Assembly (NCBI GenBank): GCA_964036315.1
Contig: OZ038485.1
Coordinates: forward strand, 76,667,960 to 76,731,959
DNA: 64,000 nucleotides
Direction of reading: 5' to 3'
From: Acanthosepion esculentum
Lineage: Eukaryota > Mollusca > Cephalopoda > Sepiida > Sepiidae
Every line of letters starts with the position of its first letter. The first letter of the stretch is position 1. The notes beneath the pieces were generated by a model. That model was not told the origin of the DNA. It made no database searches and worked only from the letters and a program-made list of their open reading frames with translations. The position numbers and the translations under genes are program-made. This document shows, piece by piece, positions 21,611 through 33,800 of this stretch.

Positions 21611-22634
21611 CATAGCCAAGTGGATTAAAGTGTTCATTTTTAAACATACACCAAATATTTGTCACTGCTGATTTTGAATCAATACTAAGATCAATGTTAG
21701 AAAATTTGTTTCAAATGTATCATGTTCATTTTTTTATTACTTGTATCACATAAATTTATGCATTTATATAAAGTAACCTTTTTAAAACTTTGTCCATCAA
21801 CCTTTGAAATGATTGGGCAAATGATTACACAAACCAAAAATACATTCTGGAGAATTAAAAATGTTTGAATGGCATTGTTACAGCAGGTTTTTGGGGATGT
21901 CTTTTTCAGCCATTAGCATTTAATAGTACATCATAATTAGATCTATTTTAGAGAATAAAAACTCAAGTCATGTTTTAAATAGCTTTGTCAAATCTCGATT
22001 ATTGATGTCATGCATGTCATTCAATTCATCCAGAAATATCCAAACTATTAACTATATGCAATGCCTTTTCAGATTAATGATTAAAAACGCTTCAAGCAAA
22101 TGAATTCTCTTAAAGAAGACAATCCTTCATCAGATCTTATAGTTTTATTTGACTTAATTTCTTTTTTTGTTTGTTTTTTTATTGCTTATCAACCCTTTCT
22201 GGGTTATTTAAAGTCAAAACTTATTTATTGGATTGTAAGAATAATTATTTTTTGCAAGTGAATATTGCATTAAGAGTTTTTGAGAATAACAATGTTTTTT
22301 CCTGAGATCTACTAAATCTGAGAAAAGAAATGGTCAGATCTTATAGACTGGTGCTACAAAATCACAATGAAAGAACTTTAGCAAATAACAAAAACTTGAA
22401 AACTTCCAACAGCAGAAACAATTAAAATGAGTAGCACATGTATATAGAAGAGAAGATAATGATATAATGATGTTGACTTTCTATACTTCCATAAACAAAA
22501 TATTAGGAAGGAAACTCCCATCAATACTTGAAAGAATGGTGAATGTTTCCTGCATGGAAACAGCTAATTATATGATTACCATTGTGCCTTGTAAACTCAT
22601 AGTTAAATAATTGATATATAAGAGACAATTTTTT
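21611..22634. other. No feature recognised
   Basis: AT-rich, with short oligo-T and oligo-A runs only. Confidence 0.3.
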
Positions 22635-22925
22635 TAACCATTTTCCCCAACCAAGGCAATAAAGCCCCTAAGACACAAGGGGGGTTACTGAGTGTAAGAG
22701 ATTATGAGAAAAAGAATACATTATTATGAAGAGGGAACAATAAAAGAACAGAAATTAAAACAGAAGATAACGATTGAAAAAAATTTACCGGCAAAGTTGA
22801 CTGGAAAGCAAGAATCCGGAAGAGAGTTCCATAAGTGAGAAATGTGAGAGAAGAAACTGTTAACATAGAATTCACAGTTACATAAGCCAATTCAACTGTA
22901 TAAAGATGAGACCTTGACACCAATC
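22635..22925 (-). pseudogene. Jockey/CR1-like LINE 3' end
   Basis: On the minus strand from 22925: a LYTVELAYV segment, then residues corresponding to NSFFSHISHLWNSLP across a frameshift (about 22870-22820), the conserved position also seen at 8640-9310 and 42815-44130. The 3' UTR has CTTTATTGCCTTGGTTGGGG and ends in GGTTAAAAAAA at 22640. It is a short 5'-truncated insertion of fewer than 300 bp. Confidence 0.68.
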
Positions 22926-25479
22926 TATTATTATTATCAGCCTTGATTACTTTTGATGTTAGATTTCACATTGTCATGGTGGTAAGGGAAATGTCTAGAC
23001 TCAGCCAAAACAGTGTGTCAAGTGGACAGTTTGGCTAACTCTGTGCTTAGCCATACCATTAAGTGTTCCTATCAATTTCCATAAAAGTGGTACAAGTAGA
23101 TGTGGATATCTCCAAAACTTCACTAAAAAAGGAGGATATATTATGAAAAAAATGCCCTAAAAATTGTACAAACAAAATGTTATCATTAAAATTTTTGTGT
23201 TAGAACCTTGGAAATTTTAGTTAAGAAATTTGAGTGTCCTTTTGTGGTGATAAACAGACTGATTTGAAAATTCTTGCAAAAATCAGAATAAAAATTATTG
23301 TCATTATTAAGAGGAAACACCAAAGGGTTTTTTTTATTAAATTTTATTTTTTAATCCTTTTTAGAACCTTCAAAATTTTAGTTAAAAATTTTGTTTTTCT
23401 TGCATCAACTGGTGACCATAAATTAGTATGGGAAATTTTAGCAACTTTTTGCAGTGAAAAACACATTGATTTGTAAATTCTTTCAAAAATCAAATAATTG
23501 TCAGATTTTAATAGAAATGTCAGGACTTATAAATGAAAGTATTTTTAAACATTTCTTTTTTTAGAAAATCTTAGTAAAAATATATTTTTTTTTTTACATC
23601 TGTTACCCTACACTCATTTAATTTTTATGAAATTCATAAGAAATATTTCACTTGTGATGCTTTCATTACATGTACGTGTATCTTGATATAAAAATTGTAA
23701 CAATCAGAATTTATAGTTATAAGAGACTGATCTACTTTCGCTTTTGTCTTCCATTTCCAAATTTAAAGTATAAAGCTTTGAGGTATGCCCATTTCAGTAA
23801 TAAATTTTTTAAAAAAAGACAAAAAAGTTTGAGTGCAGAAAAGAATTTACATGAAAATGTACTGGTGAGTTGAAAGTTTGAAATAACCTGAATAAACATA
23901 TCAACATTATATGGAATAAGAATGTAATAGTTATGAGGATGTACACGAATCCATAAACAGATTTGGTGTATTTATATAAAAATGATAAAGTGTACATAAA
24001 GATTCATCTTCAAAATGAGAAAAGTTCCCTTTTGAAAAACAAGTAAAATCTTTCTTATAGAAAAATCATAATAGGCTGAATTCTGTTGGTAGGCTTATAA
24101 TTTCTATTTTTATATTGTAGTTTAACATAAAGGTTCTGACTGTCCTTGCAAGTTCACCATGTTGAATAATATTTGTTCCTATGAAAACATAACAACTCTT
24201 TACTTTCATTTTTGTTAGCATATTTAAAAGTAGAAAGTAACTGTTTGAAAATGGTTCAGATCCTTTCACTGACATAAAATATTTTGAAACATTTCTTTTT
24301 TAATTTGGTTCATTTGATTTGTTATTTAATTTATATTTTAAATCTTGGCAATTTCTCTTTTTGTACTAATTCTTGAGCCTTTTCTTTTTTATTCTAAAAA
24401 CCTTTTGGGAATGCAATGAAGCCTTTAATAAGTGTATGTGTTTAATTTATTGAGTGGTTACTTTTTGGATTTTTAGATTTGTTGTCCTGCCTTTTGTGAT
24501 TGGTTGGGAGCTAAACAATCATTTTTATGATCATTATTGTTTCATTTATTTAATAACAGTCAAAAGTTAAGTTTATATAAAACTGATTTACGGTTGTTTA
24601 TAGTATTTGTAAAATCCATATTAATTTCCTGCTGCAAATTGTTTCCTGATCCCTTGGGAGGTTTAAACTCAAACTTACTGGTTGTAAAACCTTTTTTTTT
24701 GATAGTTTTAACTGTACCTCAAATATTAATCCCTCATGATTTCAAATCATAGTATTAAGTCTATACCATATACTTATTAGATTCATTGCAAGGACATTAT
24801 TGATTTCAAATTTATGCTCATCCATATAAAAGCAAGTCTTGTAATTGTGAAATCCCTGATACTTTGGGATTATAAATCTATTTATGTTGAACCTGTTGCA
24901 AATTTGCCCTTCTTCTACACATTAAATTCTAGACATCACCAATAAATAAGTGACATATATAGTTATTGCATACTTATATAAAATTTATTTATCTTACTTT
25001 TCTGGTCTAAGAGGTTGCTTTGCAGCAGACAAGAATGAGTTTACACTCTATTTTCAAAATGAAAATGTAAGAATAAAGCAACAAAAGTGTTCCTGAGATG
25101 TCTTTTAATCTGGAGATTAGTGCCAGGTATACCTGCTAGTTATGAACAAAAACAGCTGAATATTCACTGCAATTTCAATAATGTCAAGCATTCTTGCATA
25201 TGCAATTTATATCTATTAATTATTTGCCCACCTCAGTGTGTCTTGTTTGCAAACATATAGATTATTTACTTAACCTACTTTCTCTCTTATTTTGTGTGTG
25301 TGTGTGTGTGTGTATTCAGACAGGTTAATTTCCATCAACCTTCCCACCCCAGTATATAAAGGATATATGCTTTTATGCACTTTCAAAACCAGTCTCCTCA
25401 GTAATCATAAGTTTTTTTTTAATTTCCATCTGTTGTGAAAGCTGAAATTAATTACAATAGAAGAAAAATTTATGTGTCT
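22926..25479. other. AT-rich DNA, no gene recognised
   Basis: Short frames (23234-23476, 23670-23873, 24537-24752) lack family resemblance. A (GT)n run of about 10 units lies at 25293-25312. Confidence 0.35.
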
Positions 25480-26340
25480 TTTATGTGCTGTCTTTTCAGC
25501 ATGTAGGAGATCATGACTCTCCACAACTTCTTATCCTTTGTAGCACTTAGTAATATTTGTCTTTTTACTGTACCTATTTCTGTTATGCCATCAATTTACA
25601 CAAGCCTATTAGGTAGGTTAGTCACAGTTTCTCTCTGCCACTTTTGCTTTCAATATATCCTGAGTGTTGTATTCACCAAGCCCTCTTTTCTCAATAAATT
25701 TCCAGAAATTTCAACTTTTAAGCACAAGTGTACTTTTTGTTTCTATTTTCCTTAAAACTTACTTATTGCTTTCATGTTTAGTCCATGATATTCTCAGCAT
25801 CGTTCTGTAGAGACACATTTATGTTGTTTTAAGTTTCCTGGTTAAGGCAGTGGAGAATTTGGAGAAGGAATTAAGCAGGAGATAACTGGTAACTGACATC
25901 CATTAGACATGGCACGTGGAACTAGAACAGTCTACCCCAGTGAGAAAAATAAAGGGTTCAGTTCAACATTCTAACCACCTGAAGAAGGCCAGAGCATACA
26001 ACAGCCGAAACATAATAAATATGATGACAAAGATGAGGACAATAGTCCGAATAATGTAAATAGTGTACTCTTAAGACATTGCTTAGCTTTTGGAATGCAT
26101 CTTTGGCTATCTCAATGTGTCTTCGGTTTTCAGTGTTGCATTTTCCATTTTCTGTTAGAACACTCTCCAGATATTTAAATTTTTGTACTTGATGGATTTT
26201 GGTACCTCTGATTAGTAGTTTGCATCTTTTTGCTAACAACCATGCATTCAGTCTTCTTGCAGTTTATGTTTCGTCCTTTCTTCTTACTTTGCTTCCCTAC
26301 CTTCTGTAGTTTTCTTTCCACGTCTGCTGTCAGCACTATT
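25480..26340 (-). pseudogene. RTE-like LINE C-terminal fragment, split by a PLE tail
   Basis: From 26340 downward: a KKKGRNINCKKTECMVVSK-like segment, RGTKIHQVQKFKYLESVLTE (about 26190-26130), and RRHIEIAKDAFQKLSNVLR (about 26120-26065). These follow the catalytic YxDD region in RTE-type reverse transcriptases. The reading is then interrupted by a copy of the PLE tail repeat (25885-26050), after which degenerate LINE sequence continues and ends with TKDKKLWRVMISYML (about 25545-25490). The nesting shows the PLE sequence arrived after the LINE copy. No catalytic residues remain. Confidence 0.74.
25885..26050 (+). repeat. PLE tail repeat, copy 2, nested in the RTE-like LINE
   Basis: AATAAAGGGTTCAGTTCAAC, then GAAGAAGGCCAGAGCATACA and an AAGATGAGGACAATAGTCC block, in the same order as the copy at 32560-32760. 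Confidence 0.68.
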
Positions 26341-26999
26341 TTCATCTGGTTGCCATTTAAATTTTTTTTTTAAACCACTAAAACATTGACATTTTCTTTT
26401 CATTTCCCACCCTGCAAGATTAGTGAAGAATTCAACAACAATTTTTTTTTCTCTGTCTTTTTGGTGGTTTTTAGGAGTCTTAATAATGAGTTTTAATATT
26501 TTCTTAAGATTTACTTTTTACCAATGATAATAGTCTTAATTTAAAAAAAAATATTTTACCTCTCTTAACATCTGCACTTATTGACACAAACCACCAAAAT
26601 GATTACAACAAAGCCAACAGTCAGAAACAAATTCTAAACAAAATTAAACAAAGGAAAGTAACTGACTTCAATCAAAATAGATTTTCCTATTTTTCTTATT
26701 TGGTTTAATTCTGACCAATACAAATTTTAACATATTAAATATGGAGCTTACTATGATTATGTTAAAGCAAATTTGATCCAGAAAAACAGGAAATTAAAAA
26801 AAATCAATAGTAATGAATAGTAGACATGAACATGTTAAGTCTAAACATATACAGTTGTTTTATCTAAGCCAGAATAATCACAACAATTTGTACACTGATG
26901 TATTTTCTCTAATTTAATCTTTAATTGAAAGTGTGAAAGAATTGTTCTTTGAATATTCAGATATGAACCTATAACATTCTCTCTGAATTTCTGGGATGA
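26341..26999. other. No feature recognised
   Basis: AT-rich with oligo-T and oligo-A runs. Nothing supported. Confidence 0.3.
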
Positions 27000-27245
27000 G
27001 GAGTCATCAGTTTTTTACATTTGGACTAATATTCTCATCTTTGTTTTTCATTATCAGAATATTTTGGCTGTTATGCTCTCCAGCCTTCTTCAGGTGTCTG
27101 TCAGTATGGGTAACCTTCATGGAAATTTACACTGAACCCTTTATTTAATCTCTGGGTTTAAATTCTTCTCATTCCACTTTCCATGTCTAGGGATACCTCA
27201 TCTTGTTCTTTTTAATAATGTTCAGTTAATTCTTGCCCTGTTTTC
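27000..27245 (-). repeat. PLE tail repeat, copy 3
   Basis: The minus strand contains AGAACAAGATGAGGTATCCC, the AATAAAGGGTTCAGTGTAAA block, GAAGAAGGCTGGAGAGCATA and an ACAAAGATGAGAATATTAGTC block: the longest and best preserved tail copy besides 32560-32760. Confidence 0.72.
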
Positions 27246-29274
27246 ACTGTGTCTGTCTGTACTACCCAGCCCAAGGTTTGGAAGTTCACAAAACAATGCT
27301 TTAATTCCATTACTTCTTGCTTGGATGAGCAGCTTGGAAGAAAAATTGCTCAATTGAGTTTGAATTCCATTCAAGTTCGATACACTAACTTTCGGAAACC
27401 AATCTCTTCACCACTTTCAAATCTGGGTTAAATAGCAGGGCACACTGAGCCTCCTAGCTGTGATTAGCAACCAGTTTAGGAGAAGGAAAATTCTGAATTC
27501 GAAATCCAGCCATCTGAAGTATAAAAATGGTTAGACAAACAGTGTAGATACTATTTCTGTAAAACAAAAACTTCAACGACTATGGATGATTCCACTGGAA
27601 AGTGAGTATCCAGAATACTGTTGACACTAACTAGCATTGAACCCAAGGAAGGTGGACTGGATACCAAAATTGCAGTAATTTTTATTTTGTCTTAAGATGT
27701 TTATACAAAGCACAGAACAATTTTCTGTTTACTGCTATGAAAGCATTTTCTATTATTATTATTGTATAATTTCTTGAATACAATTTTTAAAATTCTAGAT
27801 TACATTTTTTTTATTAATGTTTTCTGTAATATTTACAACTTTCAACTTATAAGCAAATCATTCATTTGAATTTATATCAAAATTACAATTAAATTCAAGT
27901 GACTAAGTGGCATGTTACTGTTTACTGATGTTCACACATTCATGTTATTATGCAACATTCATTTAATTATTTAAAATATACTTAATAACTTCCACTCCAC
28001 TATATTAATTCTTTTTGACATCAATTCATTGTTCATTTGAAAACATATATCTGTATATATTTTGCATAGAGATAAAGAAGAACTGAAAATCTGCAGTGCA
28101 TATTATAATTAAGATTGTAATTGGGAAAGTACAGCAGTTTCCAACAATGCTACTGATCGGTTGTCTTCCATTGATTTTCCTACTTTTAGAAGAAGCTATG
28201 CATCAAAATGGCAATTGAAAACATTTTTGCAGATGATTTTTGCCAATCTCTTGTTCAAGGTCTTCAGCACTGTTCTTCTTTAACAATAAATTGCATACAG
28301 TTGAATAGTTTATTTTATTGTTTTTTTTTGTGAAAGAAAATACCTTACAATTGAATATGAAATTAAATACTTGCAAATATACCTCAGCAGGCTTAGATTC
28401 ATTCCAGGGTGTTAAAATGATAAAATCCAATACCATGTTTTCTTATAAATCTGATAACATCAACTCAACCATTCAGCTTGAAACATTTTTGTTACTTGAT
28501 AGTGAACCTTTATGAACCAAGCTCTGCCAAACTTTATAAATATTTACACACTAGGCTACACTAAAACTACTAAAAAATAACAAAAATACTAAAAGACCAA
28601 CAAATAAATAAACACTGCCCTGAAGTAAAATAGGAACTTAAGATTAACAACCAAATTGGTTAGGTTTTGCAATAATTTATTCCTATCAGACATGACTAGC
28701 CCTTGTCAGGTTGGACTATGCTGCTAAACTACTTACGGGAAAGTTGTTTTCCTGAGGGCTCATCAACCATAATGACAGATGATGGACTAGAGTCCAGAGA
28801 GAAGTGGATTCATACTTTTCCAAAAGTGAACATAAACAAATTTTGTCTATAATTTCTTAAATTTTTTTTTTTTTTTACAAGTGATTCACTCAATACAAGA
28901 CCGAAGAACCATTCAAAATGAATGAGATTTTTGTATGAATATTGGTGAAGAAGATAAGAAGAACAGATTATGAAATGTAGGAAAGATAATGGTTGATCCT
29001 AGACTTAAAGAGGTTAAGATTGTAGTGGTCAGAGAAGCATCCTATCAGGAATCTGTTCCACAACGTAGAAGTTCTATGGCAGAAGTTGTTTTAAAGAAAC
29101 TTCCTTATTTCCAGTGGAATATAATGAGAAAGGGAAGGATTCATCCCAGTGTCATGGGGGATTTCAGCTGTGTTATAATTAGCCTTTGGTTGAAAAGGAA
29201 ATAATAAAAAAGGATTCACATTTCAACAGCATGTATTGTTCAATTTTCAGAATATATGAAACTACTTAGGCAGA
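27246..29274. other. AT-rich DNA, no gene recognised
   Basis: A 71-codon frame at 28989-29204 (basic, starting MVDPRLKEVKIVVVREASY) has reasonable composition, but there is no recognised family and no splice context. Confidence 0.3.
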
Positions 29275-29365
29275 CAGTGAAAACAGGGCAAGCAATAACT
29301 GAACAGTACTAAAAAAAGAACAAGATGAGATATCCTTAGACATGGAAAGTAGAATGAGAGGAATG
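29275..29365 (+). repeat. PLE tail repeat, copy 4 (partial)
   Basis: It carries AGTACTAAAAAAAGAACAAG, then ATGAGATATCCTTAGACATG and GGAAAGTAGAATGAGAGGAA, matching the start of the tail at 32560-32640. Confidence 0.65.
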
Positions 29366-31119
29366 TGTGAAAAGATGTCAAAATTATTGATATGTTGTTC
29401 TTTAGCTGCTGTTGGTTAGGGAAAGATTAGGTGCAAGGGTGTTGTCGTTAAGGCCAGGTGTGGGTAGTCGGTCATTTGACTGAGGTGATGGTTGGTGTTA
29501 GGAAAGTGGCCTGGAGGGGATTAGTGAAGTCACATGGTAGGGGGTGTGGGTTGTTGTTGGCAAGGTTGATCCATCTATTTCAGGGTTGGAATAAACACTT
29601 GTGTGGTGATGGGATGGCAGTCTCATAATGAGGTCGATGCATTGAGTTGTCAATGAAGTGTGTATTTATTATAACTGTTGTTTAACAGGTGCAGGCTCCC
29701 AGGCTCATCCTTTTTTCTTTTTTTTTTTTTGCAACAATATTCATGATTGTCTGTTGTGTTTTAGATTTTTGTAGGGATTTGTTTTGTGAGCTGGATGTGA
29801 TGCTCAGAGCCCCTGTGCAGAAGACAACTTTTTTTATTTTGGGTTTTGCTTTCTTAGTGCTCACATCCAGCTGACATGTCCAGAAATGTATTTGTGAATC
29901 CGAAAGTGATCTTGATTAAAATAGTATTAGAACTGTAAATGTCTGAACTGAGGGAAGTAATTAATGTAGCTCATCAGAACATTTGCTATGGAAATAACGA
30001 GAGGCTTGCAATGTTTCATCTGTGGGAAAGAGATTCGAGAGTGGAAAGTAATTCACCATCAACAAGGCTTCATATATGCTTTTTGAATTAACATTAATTT
30101 TTCTGTCACAATAAACTTTTTTCTTTGTTACCTATGGATTATACAACTGATGAAGAATGGAAAATAGATTGACCAAAATGTTGTTGCAACAATGCCAAGA
30201 ACACAAAGTAGCAATCTTATCATCAAAACAAAATGTAAAATAAACAACTTTTGTTGGAATTTGGTCTTGGCTCACTGATTCTATTTTTCATATCAATAAC
30301 CATTATGCCACCAGAGAGGAACTATTTCCTCTACTATTTCCTTTGTTCTTTTGTTCTTAGACTCTCTTTGATGAATATAAGAAAACTTGATTTTTTTTAT
30401 TGAAAACTTTTGATAAAGCATCAACTTTAACATTTATAAATTATTTTGATTGAAAGTAAATCAAAATTATTTTTAAATCATTTGCTTTTCAGATGAATTG
30501 TTTAATGGCTTAAGTTTTCACATGAAAATTAAAACTTTTGATTATGTTATAATCCATGATTCATTTGGAGTTTGTTCTTTTTCTTATTTCTTAGCATTCT
30601 TTATAGTTTTCTGCTATTACTTTAAGGCATTTGGTACTGAAATTTACACTGTAAAGAAAAATTTAATTTTGCTGAATTCACACTGATTTAAACATGATTA
30701 GTGAATATTTTAATTAATATTAATTTATTGCAAAGGCATGAACTCAATCCAAACTGTGTTCTGACTTACATAAAAACCAAAAGGAGAAAGAGTAATTGGT
30801 TGAATGTAATAAAGAATGAGAATAATCCTGCAAGAAGTCTCCTTTGCTATAATGAAAGCATTGATTCCAAAAATAGAAATTGTCACTGTTAAACAAAATT
30901 ACCCCTACTCTCTGATTCACAGCTTACAACATTTGACTTGCCATTCAAAATCTCTGTGTCAATTCATTTCTTGCTGAGTATTTAAGAAATATTGAATTAT
31001 AGAAAATATTTTCTGAGTTTTTGAATGATTAAATTTTACATTTGAGTTTAATCAAAAATAAATTTAGGTTATTAAATGAATGATTTAAGTCTACTATGAA
31101 CAAGTAGGTAGAATTTTGG
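29366..31119. other. No gene recognised; one G/T-rich patch
   Basis: 29400-29620 is unusually G-rich on the plus strand (GTGGG, GGTGATGG and GGGG words) against the AT-rich background. I cannot assign it. The rest is AT-rich. Confidence 0.3.
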
Positions 31120-31260
31120 GGATGAGAAGCTATCATTATTTACACACAGACTATTGTTCCTATCTTTGTTATTGTTATCACAATGTTTTGTTCGTTGAGC
31201 CTCCAACCTTTATAAGGTGATTGTTGATCTGGTTAACCTTCAGGGAATTTTTAACTAAAT
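31120..31260 (-). repeat. PLE tail repeat, copy 5 (partial)
   Basis: An inverted partial copy just upstream of the PLE coding remnant: the minus strand carries GAAGGTTAACCAGATCAAC and an AAGATAGGAACAATAGTCTG block. Confidence 0.6.
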
Positions 31261-31309
31261 AATGTAAATAATGATAACTTCTCCTCCCAGAAATTCAGAC
31301 AGAATTTAT

Positions 31310-32470
31310 CAAATTGGTACAGACAAAATATGTTGCAACAATAGAGGCAGTTAGAAAAACCTCCATCAAAAATTGGCTCAGATGTCAAACCATGTTACAT
31401 TCCTATACAGATGTAGAAACCTAAGCCTATCATTCAAGGCATCAATCAGTCTCAGGAAAGCACAAAGAGGAGGAAATGTCCTGAGAGAAAGGATTCTCCA
31501 CAACTGCTTGAGAAAACATCAGCTGAAACATTAACACTCCAAAAAGACCAGTATACATAGCAAATTAGTGTTGAACTTGGAAAAATACAGAATCCAACAA
31601 GACCTGGATAAATCATACAAGGTCCACCACAGTTGGGTAAGGGCAATTGTCAATGTCAAATGGTGAGTGCCTTTGAGGAATCAGTGCTAAACTTCACAAC
31701 CAGCAGACATGCCTTGAAGATCCTGAAGGCCTAAGCAAATGAGCTAAGATAGAAAGTGAGGCAAGCACTAGAAAAGGCCAAGCTACCCAAATCAAACATT
31801 ACAAAGGAAGAAAGGTTAGCAATCAAAACATTACAGAGTAACTATTATTATCATACCACCAACTAATAAAGGCAATGCTATGATGGTGATGGACAAGTTG
31901 GAATACTCCAAGAAATTGGCAAGCCTAATTGGAGGTGGTAGCAAGGTGAAAAAGGCTCCAACCTTGAAAACTGAGAAGAAACTGTCACAGATTCTAAATA
32001 AGAACAAGGACTACTTCACACTGAATAAATATAGACAGCTGACAATGTTAAACAAAATTGCCACATATGTATGGCCTTCCCAAGATTCACAAAACTGGTA
32101 TTCCATTGATACCTATAGTCAGCTACAGGGGCTTGGCATGCCACCTGCTGAGCAGGTTCCTAGTTGATATAGTCAATCTACTAGCAGGGAAGTCCTTGTC
32201 TTATATTAGGAACTTAGAACACTTTGCAGAATTGATTCAAGGGCTCCCTTCTCTAGAAATCAAGTGGTGAGCTTGCTTTCCAGAGTTTCTATGGATGAAG
32301 CTAGAAACCAACTGGAATAAGAACTCTTCCTTGGAAAACATTGTAGTATTCCAGTAGATAACCTGATGGAAATCTTGACATTCTGTGCACAAACAACATT
32401 CTCTCAACTAGAATCTGACAGCAGCATCAGCACTCATCAGCAGGCAGATGAAGTTTAAAGCTTCACTCAG
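31310..32470 (+). pseudogene. Penelope-like element ORF: N-terminal region and start of RT
   Basis: PLE proteins combine a telomerase-related reverse transcriptase with, in canonical families, a GIY-YIG nuclease. Here an N-terminal region reads MSNHVTFLYRCRNLSLSFKA (from about 31387) and runs through stops to about 31800. A frame then opens as IIIIPPTNKGNAMMVMDKLE (about 31840-31910) and continues KKLSQILNKNKDYFTLNKYR (to about 32040). After a +1 shift near 32070 the PLE hallmark YGLPKIHKTGIPLIPIVSYR follows (32064-32125), then FLVDIVNLLAGKSLSYIRN. The catalytic YVDD half and the nuclease are missing. The family's 3' tail repeat follows about 90 bp downstream, so the copy has lost its middle and C-terminal coding part. 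Confidence 0.82.
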
Positions 32471-32479
32471 AATTGCCCC

Positions 32480-32760
32480 ATGTGATTATAAGCCTAGTGG
32501 ATAAAAGTGTTGGTTTGTAAATTTGGTGACATAGTAACTGAGTGGAAATGTGGTAATGAGTAACTGAGCATTACTAAATAAAGACAAGATGAGATATCCT
32601 TGGACATGAACAGTGGAATGAGAATAATCTACTCTACAATAAAGAATTCAATTTAAAATTCCATGAAGGCTACTTGACAAACGCCTAATGAAGATGGGAG
32701 GGCACAATGGCCAAAACGTGATAACAACAAAGATGGTGACAATAGTCCACATGTAAATAC
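32480..32760 (+). repeat. PLE 3' tail (reference copy of the tail repeat), with SINE-like segment
   Basis: AAGCCTAGTGGATAAAAGTG at about 32490 resembles a tRNA A-box-like start. It is followed by the tail repeat (AGACAAGATGAGATATCCTT, GAAATTCAATTTAAAATTCC-type block, AATGAAGATGGGAGGGCACA, ACAAAGATGGTGACAATAG). Its position downstream of the PLE ORF in the same orientation identifies the five scattered tail copies. Confidence 0.6.
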
Positions 32761-33479
32761 ATGTAGGTGTAGTTCAAGTGGTATAATAAAGGATGAAAGG
32801 TGAAGAGGAAAGAGTAACTTAGTTTCTCGAAATATTCTAAAAAAAAACTGTTATGTTTAAAGGAGAAGAAAGAACCTTTCCTCCAATTGGTCATTCTTGT
32901 ACTCAACAACTCTTTTATGAATGATAAAAAATACAAAAACAACATTTCATTATTTTAAAAATTAAGGGAATTTTATAATTATGAATATGCTTTCTTTAAA
33001 ATTTAAAAATTCAAATTTCCTTGTATTATTTGTGAATTAATTATTTGCTGATTACAAATTTAATTTTTAGAAATTATAATAATTAAAATCCACTCTCCAA
33101 AGATTTTTATTTGTACAAATGTTAGATTACATGAAAAGCATTAATCCAACAGAGCATTTGGAAATTTTACTGTCAATCTTTGTTTATCATGAAGAGAATA
33201 GCAATGCTGTTGAGAGCTTCCATAAAGTAATATTTGCCAAATAAAAATGATAAAATTAGAGCTAGAGTAGTGTTCGTATAATAAAAGACCCTTCCCTAAT
33301 CTTTAAGAAATTAAATAGGTGGGCAGATGGCAGAGATTCTGTTGGAGTTTGAGGATTTGATAGTTTAGGTTTCTCATTTTGTTTTAACTTGTTAATTTTT
33401 GAAGATAAAAATAGCTTGTATCTATTGATGGATAGAGAACTGTAGGCTGACTTTGTTAAATGGTGCATCAAAATTGATA
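32761..33479. other. No feature recognised
   Basis: AT-rich; open frames such as 32685-32945 minus have no family resemblance. Confidence 0.3.
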
Positions 33480-33800
33480 GAGCTGAATTTGTAGAAAGGA
33501 AAATATGGAAAAAGAAAGATAAGTAGAAGGATTTGAAAGAAAACAAAGATGAAAAACATGAAATAATGAAAGAAGTAATGAAAAATCGAAGGAAGGGAAG
33601 AAAGAAAAGAAAGGTGGGGGGGGGTGGAAAGGAAAAAAAAGGCAGGAGAAACGACCAAGAGAAATAAATGAAGGAAGAAGAAATGCAAGCAAGGAAGTGG
33701 AGGGAGGGAGGGAGGGAGGAAGGAAGGAAGGAAGGAAGGAAGGAAGGAAGGAAGGAAGGAAGGAAGGAAGGAAGGAAGGAAGGAAGGAAGGAAGGGTTAG
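33480..33800. repeat. Polypurine tract with (GGGA)n and (GGAA)n
   Basis: For about 320 bp the plus strand is almost all purine, ending in GGGA units (33700-33719) and about 20 GGAA units (33716-33795). Such mirror-like purine runs can form triplex DNA. The Phe/Leu/Ser-rich frames on the opposite strand are artefacts. Confidence 0.95.
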
